From the NCBI GenBank assembly GCA_000507305.1, contig DF239024.1, forward strand, positions 1-64,000: a stretch of 64,000 bases of DNA, read 5' to 3'. How positions within the stretch are numbered: position 1 is the first letter of the stretch; each line of letters opens with the position of its first letter. This stretch comes from Breviolum minutum Mf 1.05b.01 (Eukaryota; Sar; Dinophyceae; Suessiales; Symbiodiniaceae). This document shows positions 57,801 through 64,000 of the stretch, in pieces. Both the position numbers and the translations under genes were made by a program. Under the pieces are notes generated by a model, which did no database searches, was not told the origin of the DNA, and saw nothing but the letters and a program-made list of their open reading frames with translations.

Positions 57801-60386
57801 TTCAGATGGGTTGAAACCACCAACTCGTTAAACTTTTTAGGGCTTGATTTCATGCGACTATTTCGTGCGGTGAAAAGATGTCAAGCTTTTAAACAAACAT
57901 TTTTTTTTTGATGGTCCAACATTAATGGAGCCAAGCCAAGGCCTCTTCATGTGGCAGCATTGGTCCAGATCCTCAGATTCTCTCGGAAAAGAAGGAGATG
58001 TGTATTATATACCCTGCACTTTAACAGTCCCTACAGGTCCTAGCGCACCTCCCGAGAATGGTTTCATGGAAGGTGATTATACATCAGGTGTGGCCCCCTC
58101 CCAGGATTCCAGAGTAGCAAATAAAGATTTCTAGGGATATTCGACGAAAAATGTAATAATCCTAGTGGTCACTGGCATCCTGGGAGGGGGCGATACCGAA
58201 ATTATACACACCAATCATCTGAGAATATGACTCGATCCCTAGAGATGCCACAGCACAACTAGTCACATTGCCACAAGTCCATAAGATCCATGGGACAAAT
58301 GGTATATGTATCAATTTACCCTAAAAATCGACGAAATGCAGGTAAACAAAAACTTGTGTCCCCCATACTCCCCTCCCAAAAAAACAATGGAGTGTAATAG
58401 TCTGCAGATTAAAAGATCATCAAGCTCTGTAGTTACACATTCTGAGGCATCGATTCATGATGAATCAGCATACATCATCGCTAAAATTTCCTGGTTTGAA
58501 ACAGAAAAATAACAAGAAATTCCCTGAAGTTGATAAACTAGGTGGTGGTTTCAAATATGTTTTATTTTCACCCCTATTTGGGGAAGATTCCCATTTTGAC
58601 TAATATTTTTCAGATGGGTTGAAACCACCAACCAGTAAACGGTGAAGTGAGGTCTTTTTTTGGTGAGGTTATCTTTCCCGGTTTACCCCCATGAAAATTA
58701 ACATGTCCGCTGAAAAGGGACCAGGTTTTTTTCATCTGAACCAACCATCAATGTTCAGGGGATATTCGTTAGTTTTCCGGGTGGATAATTTCTAAGATTT
58801 TTTTCCCTTAGCACCAAAAATTCCAGGTACTTAAAATGGAGGCACTCGCCTGTATAAGCTGTATGTAAGGCATCCCCATCCCCAAAAGAGCCAAAAATGA
58901 GGTACAGTATTTCCATTCTAGGTACCTGAAACTTGTGAGGTCAGACCCTATCGAAAAAAAATGCCTATCGAAACACCCTAAGCTCTCGGTGCAGTGAGCG
59001 GTGCGAAAAAACCAGGCTGGTGGGGCAGAAGTCACCAGCTTGATCTTGGAGCATCGTCCGGGGTTCCAAGCTCACGTTTAACGTCAACCGGTGGCGCCCC
59101 ATCCCCTGGGAAGACCATCCATGTGTTTTATTTGAATTCTTAGATGATCTTCAGTGACACATCCACAGAGTGAAAACACAAAAAAGCCTCTCACGCTCCG
59201 TTGGTGAAAGATAGGATGTTGAGGAAATCTAAGGTTGTTTCAACACACCTTTGGAACACACCACTAAACCTTTAATGAAGGGATTCCTTTCATAGTTGGC
59301 TAGGGGGATTGCCTGGGGTGTGCTCCAGGGGTGTGTTTTAATTTTCTTGGAGGAAAATAATTGCAAGTTCAAAACCCCCTGAAACCCCAGGATAAACCTG
59401 AAGTAAGAAATTTCTGGGTGAAATATTGCAAAACAGGATCCATGGGAACTGGTGTATATTCACCGACATGAATGGTTGATGTTTTATGATAGATATAGGG
59501 ATTTTTTTCCATACATGGATCCTATGGATTATTCATCTTTGAAAGAAATTTCTGCTTCAGTATTTTTTGTTCGACCTGGCCCCATAGTTTTGGTTGTTTT
59601 TTGTCATAGAAATCCAATAAAAATTCATCTTGTGACTCTTGGACCTCCGCGTCTCCGCTTCCCGCAACATGTTCAACTCGTTTTCGGATGGGTTGATAGC
59701 TTTCCAGATTCATCAAGGGTAGATTTATGCCATGCATGCCATGGTGCAACTTTCATGAGTTTTTGGGGGTGATGTGAATCAGAATTAGATTGGAAATTCT
59801 ATCGTGACGATTTGCTGGAATATATTCATCGGAAAAAAAAAAACAATCGATACAACAGACTTTCGGTGCACTATCTCATAATCGGTTCCTTGAACCATTA
59901 TCTGGGTGGTGGCATTTTTGGATGTTTTTGGAATTTTCATACCCGAAATGTGGGGAAATCAATGGAATCCAATTTTCGACGACTCAAATGAGTGGGAAAA
60001 ACCCACCAACTTTTCAACAACTTTGTTGGAGCCCACCTTGTAGATTGTTTCAAATCTTGAAAGGGCAAGATTCGTTTCCCCTTCCATGTCCTAGGAAAAA
60101 AAACCCACCATTTTTAGGTGCAAGCAAGCTGTTTGTTAGTTTCAGGGAAGGTAGGGTGAAAATTTGGAAAATCAAAGCACCAAAATTTCCTGCCATTTCC
60201 TATGCAAAATCAAATGTTAGTATCCCTCGAAGAATTTTTCCAATTGATTTGGATCATTCGATTGAGGTGCTGACCCTCATATCATGGACTATGCGGGCTT
60301 CAATGCAGCATGGTGGGCGAAGGATCTGGGCGAAAAACAGAACAAGATTTTTTCGAAAGCAAAAAAATGGATGGTTCCCGGAAGGG
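54849..60386 (+). CDS. Ankyrin-repeat protein gene (partial reconstruction)
   Basis: Ankyrin repeats mediate protein binding. Visible exons: about 54849-54900 (RADPNIKEANKN), 55751-55795 (QCGGRTPLHVAAW), 56477-56522 (AHSNLAEIVMKLLAAG), possibly about 57925-57974 (AKPRPLHVAALV), and 60267-60386 (ADPHIMDYAGFNAAWW..). 55751 to 56477 joins in phase 0 through a GA donor (TGG|GAGTCT) and AAG|GCCC acceptor, giving an exact repeat. 56522 and 60267 are both phase 1 and would join LLAAG to ADPHIMD. The first and last exons are not resolved. Candidates for the end are near 60496-60560 and 60832-60921. On the same strand as the USP gene and 0.9 kb downstream of it. Confidence 0.6.
55751..55795 (+). CDS. 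Ankyrin gene exon (repeat helix 1)
   Basis: Acceptor CTCAACAG|ATCT. Reads ISQCGGRTPLHVAAW. GRTPLHVAA is the ankyrin consensus. The frame would stop five bases further (tct tag), so splicing here is required. GA donor GAGTCT. Confidence 0.7.
55917..56037. mobile_element. Introner-like TIR element, family N
   Basis: tatatctggtcaaattatagc at the left and tataatttggccagatata at the right. Related, less perfect copies lie near 24146 and 35755. Confidence 0.7.
56062..56177. mobile_element. Introner-like element, family L copy 7
   Basis: tagggatgaaatcctaccca, aaggatccctattaaacaacc and gagggttttgtagatggctca. Confidence 0.55.
56477..56522 (+). CDS. Ankyrin gene exon (repeat helix 2)
   Basis: Acceptor CCACAAG|GCCC. 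Reads AHSNLAEIVMKLLAA plus G. EIV.KLLAAG is the second ankyrin helix. Donor GGCAG|GTGTTG leaves phase 1, the usual G|AD boundary. Confidence 0.7.
56523..57238. other. No gene supported
   Basis: About 700 bp of presumed ankyrin-gene intron. A short inverted pair (aatcaaccctaaagattg / tttttagggttgtttc, 56590-56670) may be another TIR element. Confidence 0.35.
57239..57350. mobile_element. Introner-like TIR element, family K copy 6
   Basis: tactgttgttggaaaaaatcc at the left and gatttctgaaccatcaacagta at the right. Confidence 0.85.
57371..57505. mobile_element. Introner-like TIR element, family H copy 4
   Basis: tacttggaagtcccaggaagt at the left and taacttccaacgggacatcc, aaata at the right. Confidence 0.8.
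57625..57730 (+). mobile_element. Introner-like TIR element, family E
   Basis: taccctccctgaaactaaca at the left and gttagttttacggagggta at the right. Its last TA is also the first TA of the next C element. Confidence 0.9.
57729..57826 (+). mobile_element. Introner-like element, family C copy 16
   Basis: taggtggtggcaactcaaat at the left and ttgaaaccaccaactcg at the right. It abuts the E element. Confidence 0.85.
57925..57974 (+). CDS. Candidate ankyrin exon
   Basis: In the frame starting aatggagcc the sequence reads NGAKPRPLHVAALVQ. PLHVAA is the ankyrin core. Its joins to the other ankyrin exons are not resolved, and it may be an extra repeat or a chance match. Confidence 0.4.
58088..58195. 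mobile_element. Single-copy TIR element (type V)
   Basis: ggccccctcccaggattccag at the left and ctggcatcctgggagggggc at the right. About 108 bp. Confidence 0.65.
58539..58635 (+). mobile_element. Introner-like element, family C copy 17
   Basis: taggtggtggtttcaaatat at the left and ttgaaaccaccaaccag at the right. Confidence 0.9.
58684..58786. mobile_element. Introner-like TIR element, family F
   Basis: tacccccatgaaaattaacat at the left and cgttagttttccgggtggata at the right. Confidence 0.75.
58824..58928. mobile_element. Introner-like TIR element, family M copy 4
   Basis: caggtacttaaaatggaggc at the left and ttccattctaggtacctg at the right. The core is inverted relative to copies 1-3, yet GT and AG are still at the ends. 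Confidence 0.8.
59236..59337. mobile_element. Single-copy TIR element (type W)
   Basis: caacacacctttggaacacacc at the left and ggtgtgctccaggggtgtgtt at the right. Confidence 0.5.
59430..59528. mobile_element. Introner-like TIR element, family I
   Basis: caggatccatgggaactggt at the left and catacatggatcctatgg at the right. Confidence 0.7.
59529..59780. other. Open on both strands, not assigned
   Basis: The minus strand reads NLESYQPIRKRVEHVAGSGD and QESQDEFLLDFYDKKQPKLW; the + strand is also open. The minus reading looks protein-like but would oppose all neighbouring genes. No domain recognised. Confidence 0.25.
59903..60011 (+). mobile_element. Introner-like element, family C copy 18
   Basis: tgggtggtggcatttttgga at the left and gtgggaaaaacccaccaac at the right. 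Diverged, but the core orientation is kept. Confidence 0.65.
60108..60153. repeat. Family E right-end fragment
   Basis: aggtgcaagcaagctgtttg..ttagtttcagggaaggta, without a left half. Confidence 0.5.
60267..60386 (+). CDS. Ankyrin gene exon
   Basis: Acceptor GATTGAG|GTGCTG. With one base from the previous exon it reads GADPHIMDYAGFNAAWWAKD, then LGEKQNKIFSKAKKW. GADP.I.D..G..A...A is an ankyrin repeat start. Donor AGGG|GTATGT. Confidence 0.6.
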
Positions 60387-60495
60387 GTATGTTTTTTGTA
60401 CCCTAAGAATCCATGAAAATCTCAAGGTCACTGGTGGTGCGGGACTGAAGATCCCCTTAGATCTCCCATGATGCCCATCCCATCCACAGGAATTC

Positions 60496-60560
60496 AAGCA
60501 CCAGGCAGTGATGGACATCTACACTGCCAGTGAGGCATGGGGCCCTCATCAGCAGTGAAG
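60496..60560 (+). CDS. Candidate exon of the ankyrin gene
   Basis: Acceptor CATCCACAG|GAAT and donor AGTGAAG|GTAAAC look good, but each frame carries a stop (for example EFKHQAVMDIYTASEAWG ends at TGA). Splice borders therefore need a transcript. Confidence 0.3.
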
Positions 60561-60831
60561 GTAAACTTTGAGACAAATTGAGTGGAGTGGAGATAAAGGG
60601 AGGGTGGTGGTAAAGGGAGGGTGGTAGAAGCAGGTAGAAATGCTGATGTTTTTGTTTTTTTGTTTTTTTGTGGGGGGATGGGGTGAGGGTAAAGGGGGGT
60701 TGTTCCAAGATTCTTTCCTCTTTTACAATCCGAATTTTCGAAATGATGGCAAACACACAAGAAAAAAACTTCGAGACAATTTCTTTGGTGCAGCGGTGAT
60801 GTACCCTGTGGATTTTGCGGCGTGAACAGGT

Positions 60832-60921
60832 AGAGCCAGAAAGGAAGATCGTGGATGTGTCCAAGTTCAAGTGAGCCCTATAGCGGATCTCATGGGGAAG
60901 GATTCTGTTGGCATCAATACC
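60832..60921 (+). CDS. Candidate terminal exon of the ankyrin gene
   Basis: Acceptor GTGAACAG|GTAGAG. One frame gives VEPERKIVDVSKFK and a TGA at about 60873. Another gives QVSPIADLMGKDSVGINT up to ACCAG|GTGATG, where a degraded C element begins. I cannot choose. Confidence 0.3.
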
Positions 60922-61180
60922 AGGTGATGACTTCAAATATGTTTGGATTTTTTTACCAGAATTGGGGGGAAATTATTTAAGTCGACTTGTGCATATTAGT
61001 TTTTGTTCTCAGTGGAACTTAGATGGGTTTCTGAAGTCTATTGAGAATTGATAGATTGATTAGCAGGAGAGCTAGACTTACGCTACATGGATAGCATGAT
61101 AGATACGTGCTTGAACAAGGCTTCACAGAATCATCCCAAATTCTACTAAAGTTACTAAAGGACATTGATTCATTGAATCC

Positions 61181-61283
61181 TGGGTGGTGGTTTCAAATAT
61201 ATTTTCCATGTTCATCCCTGTTTGGGGAGATGATCTAATTTGACTAATATTTTTCAAATGGGTTTAAAAAAACCACCAACTAG
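61181..61283 (+). mobile_element. Introner-like element, family C copy 19
   Basis: tgggtggtggtttcaaatat at the left and aaccaccaactag at the right. Confidence 0.85.
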
Positions 61284-61367
61284 TTATGAATCATGACGTA
61301 AATCAATGCTTTGGATATACAGAGATATTTATTTATCTACTTTCTGAGAAGAATATGACCAAAAGAT

Positions 61368-61461
61368 TACCCTCCAGGAAACTAACATATCCCAAAAAAT
61401 GGAATTTTTGAAGATGATTTTCCTTTTCCCAAGGTGGGATATGTTAATCCCCTGGAGGGTA
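61368..61461. mobile_element. Introner-like TIR element, family F-like, short
   Basis: taccctccaggaaactaacat at the left and atgttaatcccctggagggta at the right. At 94 bp it is intermediate between E and F ends. Confidence 0.8.
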
Positions 61462-61894
61462 GTATCTATAGTAATTCTATGAGTTGGACCTATCAAAAAA
61501 ATCCAGGTGTGTCACCATTCCCAGCACTCTGAAAAATCAACCAACCATGGAAAGTGAAATCATTGACCGAAACGATGGCCACTGTGTTTGGTTCATTTGG
61601 ATCCATTTGGAACGGATTTGGAGTTCGGGAATTAGATTTTGTGCCTTAGATGTGTGACACTCATATGTTGAAGTGAAGAAGATACGTGGGACAATAACCA
61701 GTGCAATGAGATTTCTTTATGGAATAACGATCAGCTGAATGATAAAGACATCTCCAGACCCTTTTTTGACACAAAAAGCTACCGAAGAGTGTGTGCTAGT
61801 TCATGGTAGTTCAAAATATGTTTTCCAAACATGACTCAACAATGTCAGTGGCGTCGAAATATCTTCTTCATCCGTCTTTCAATATTTTTGCAGG

Positions 61895-62018
61895 GGTTTT
61901 GTTGGTTCCCCCGAAGAATCTGAACTCGACGGCTGGCTTGGATACGAGTCTCCGATCGGCAGGTCAAAAGCTGGAAAGAAAAAGAAGAAGAAGGCTACAC
62001 TTTTTCAACAATCCTCTA
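61895..62018 (+). CDS. Candidate exon, Lys/Arg-rich, unrecognised
   Basis: Two + frames are open after acceptor TTTTGCAG|GGG. One reads GSPEESELDGWLGYESPIGR with a Lys run. The other reads VPPKNLNSTAGLDTSLRSAG with an Arg/Lys run. Removing the C element at 62017-62105 (GT to AG) keeps the second frame open into FVDGFFE. No family recognised. Confidence 0.4.
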
Positions 62019-62105
62019 GGTGGTTTCCTTTTTATTTTCACCCCAACCTGTGGAGATGATCCAATTTGACTAATATTTTTGAAAGAGGTTGAAATGACCA
62101 ACTAG
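62017..62105 (+). mobile_element. Introner-like element, family C copy 20
   Basis: taggtggtttcctttttatt at the left and ggttgaaatgaccaactag at the right. At 89 bp it is among the shortest. It touches a candidate exon at its left edge. Confidence 0.8.
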
Positions 62106-62128
62106 GCTTTGTTGATGGGTTTTTTGAG

Positions 62129-62251
62129 TAGTGATGTTTCAGAAATCTGGCGTTCACCAGGTGTGGTTGTAGTAGTTCATCCCTATTATTTACAATGTTT
62201 TGTTAACATCCCAGCTGGTTTTCTCGCTGAATTTCTGAACCATCAACGGTA
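62129..62251. mobile_element. Introner-like TIR element, family K copy 7
   Basis: tagtgatgtttcagaaatctg at the left and aatttctgaaccatcaacggta at the right. Confidence 0.8.
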
Positions 62252-62594
62252 GTGACTGCAATCCTGGAGGGTCAAAATGGTGACTTTTTGGAGCCTGGGA
62301 AAATGATGTTTGGCCCCTAGCTGTTCGGGGCCCCCCTGAAGGAGCCCTTTAAAAGGGGATTTTCCCAGTAACTACATCGTCCTACAAGGTGTATATGGGG
62401 TTGATTATTAAGTTTATGATCCCAAGGGTACGATCCCATTTTCCCTATGAGATACACCCCCCGTAAAACTAGCGACGCAAAAGCCCCACAAAAAAATATG
62501 ACGGTAACTTTTCGAGGGTGAGCTGGTAAACCTCCAGGGAGTGTTGATGGGCTAAAAGCGAGGATCGCCATGTGTTTCTACGACTGGTCTTTTG

Positions 62595-62748
62595 TCAATG
62601 GATTTGTCTGGTTTGCTTAATAAGTGGTAGGGAGTATATAACCCCCTAGAAGGCAATATAAACCTGGTATATAAGCAGTATATACTGCCAACTGGGTGAT
62701 TAGATATTTCCTCCCACCTTTTTTAAAAGAACCAGAAAGATCCATTGA
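62595..62748. mobile_element. Introner-like TIR element, family P copy 2
   Basis: tcaatggatttgtctggttt at the left and gaaccagaaagatccattga at the right. Confidence 0.75.
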
Positions 62749-63264
62749 CTTTGTGGGTTGAGAAAAGCAAATAGTGCAGGCTGGACGAATCCTTCGAAAC
62801 GTTGATCCTTTGCAATAGCGAAATACGAATTTGCAAATCGTGGATTGTCTCTACATAAAATTCAACCAGCTCAAATAGTGAAATGGAAATTCAGTAGATA
62901 TTTCCGATTTTTTTCCCCTTACGACTGCCATCCATTTTTCTGAAGGGGGAAATCACGGTCGACCCGAAAACTCAACCTTTCTGTTTCCTCCAATGAAGAA
63001 ACAGCAGGATGGTGACTCAAAAAGCAAGAAGTGAGTGAGTCGGAAGTGATGGAAGTTGCGGTCTGCAACCAAATCATGGGGCATTTATTTTTGGTGAATA
63101 TTTTTCCCACTAAATTTGGCCTTATTCCTGGAGGGAGGTATAAACCATGAGATCTCAAGGGCAAGACCTCAGAAATTGGAAAAAAAAACGCATGGGAGCA
63201 GCTAATCTGAAAATGATTGTAGTGAAGGTCATTTAAGGGGAGGTAAAAAGGTAACATCAGTCTA
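62749..63264. other. No gene supported
   Basis: About 515 bp with no TIR element and no convincing exon. The minus frame 62919-63257 has no recognisable domain. Confidence 0.3.
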
Positions 63265-63265
63265 C

Positions 63266-63370
63266 GTGGATGTTTCTGAAAATTATGCTACCCCCAAATC
63301 ATCCATTTTAATAGGGTTTTTTTTATAAACCATGCATTTTGGGGTACCTCTATTTTCGGAAACATCCATA
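63266..63370 (-). mobile_element. Introner-like TIR element, family D copy 11
   Basis: gtggatgtttctgaaaatta at the left and ctattttcggaaacatccat at the right. Minus-orientation core. Confidence 0.85.
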
Positions 63371-63639
63371 TGATTGTAAGGAACATACGAATGCAATCGA
63401 ATGCATCTTGCTGAAGATGTTATGTTTTGAATCGACCTTATCTTGTAGTACAGAATTAGGTTCGACCACATGTGTACATGTAAGTCTGTGTACATGTTCC
63501 TGGCATATGTTGAGAGCTTTTCCATTTGTTCCCTAACAGGGTAGGTTACACATAGCAAAATGAGCATACTCTCCAGAAAAATAACATGCCCCAGCTAGGG
63601 ACAAGGAAAATCCAAGGTCAAAAAAACATCTCGTGTGGA

Positions 63640-63815
63640 ATTCACAACCCTTTGCCACGACAACGTCGGGCCAGAGTCACGTTTCACATTGGGTCGTTGC
63701 GAGCCGAAATGGCGCTGATGATACGATCTTTGTACATAAAGGATTTGGATGTAGTGCTTCTGCATTTCAAAACGGGTGCCTTACTCTTTGGATTTTTGCG
63801 CGTTGTCAAGCTAAC
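63640..63815 (+). CDS. Candidate exon, unrecognised
   Basis: Two + frames are open: SHWVVASRNGADDTIFVHKG..SASAFQNGCLTLW, and RARVTFHIGSLRAEMALMIR. G+C is higher than in its flanks. It ends near a TA repeat at 63814. No family recognised. Confidence 0.3.
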
Positions 63816-64000
63816 CTATATATATATATATATATTTGTTATCCGAATCTTTTAGGAGCTGGAACAAAAGATGTGTGTCTTGTTTGTTGCACCTGAAATT
63901 AGGTTAATTATCTCAGGGTGTTCAGCCGTACTTTTGTTTTTTGCTGTTGAGTCGATTGATTTCGTGTGTCAAAAATCATCCGCGAACCTTGGATGAAGCC

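Noticed and set aside
1-64000. Dispersed repeats as a possible CRISPR array
   Set aside because: The repeats are unevenly spaced, carry inverted ends and occur in many families with introns and eukaryotic genes. There is no regular repeat-spacer pattern and no cas gene.
1-64000. Bacterial features (operons, ribosome binding sites, terminators)
   Set aside because: The coding content is split by introns with AG|G acceptors, so the DNA is eukaryotic. Hairpin-like sequences are the TIR elements.

Overview
This window looks like nuclear DNA of a dinoflagellate, most likely of the Symbiodiniaceae/Suessiales type. The best evidence is the splicing of one reconstructable gene. Of nine resolved donors, four are GT, three GC and two GA, and all ten acceptors read AG|G. 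Mixed GT/GC/GA donors with an AG|G acceptor are the published dinoflagellate pattern. The DNA is AT-leaning, gene-poor and intron-rich. I found no rRNA, tRNA, CRISPR array or transposase. No species can be named from this.

The dominant content is short (about 90-150 bp) non-autonomous elements with long terminal inverted repeats (TIRs), which I interpret as introner elements. I sorted them into families by TIR: A (TACTTAGAGGTTCAGG), B (TACTTGGAGGATCATCCC), C (TAGGTGGTGGTTTCAA ... ACCACCAACTAG), D (TATGGGTGTTTCC), E (TACCCTCCCTGAAACTAAC), F (TACACCCC..AAACTAACATG and the variant F-prime TACACCCTGGAAGATTAA), G (TACACTCCGGTAAACTAAC), H (TACTTGGATGTCCC), I (CATAGGATCCATGGGAC), J (TACCTGGAACTCCAAAC), K (TACTGTTGATGGTTCAG), L (TGAGCCACGAAAAAAACCCT), M (CAGGTACCTAAAAT), N, O, P and Q, plus several single-copy TIR elements. 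Clean nested copies show that F duplicates a TA target. Family C carries its own GT and AG ends and lies in one orientation in all 21 recognised copies. Family M carries splice sites readable on both strands.

Layout. 1-7 kb: scattered candidate exons, the last ending at a stop at 6497-6499. 8.9-13 kb, 15.8-17.1 kb, 19.4-24 kb and 26.8 kb: more candidate exons of unrecognised genes between introners. 19.98-20.3 kb: a minisatellite. 28.1-31.05 kb: an intron-free, introner-free, frameshifted coding block with an Arg/Ser-rich segment and a possible relict spliced-leader sequence upstream. 35.2 kb: an ankyrin-like exon. 36.3-53.92 kb: a ubiquitin-specific protease with three N-terminal ubiquitin-like domains, spread over at least 14 exons. 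54.85-60.9 kb: an ankyrin-repeat protein gene. 61.9-63.8 kb: weak exon candidates. All confidently called genes are on the + strand, as expected for a unidirectional dinoflagellate gene array.

The two recognised genes would act in ubiquitin removal (a cysteine protease) and in ankyrin-mediated protein binding. Nothing in the sequence shows that they work together. Stretches between listed features hold degraded introner copies, A/T or G/C homopolymer tracts and no gene I can support.
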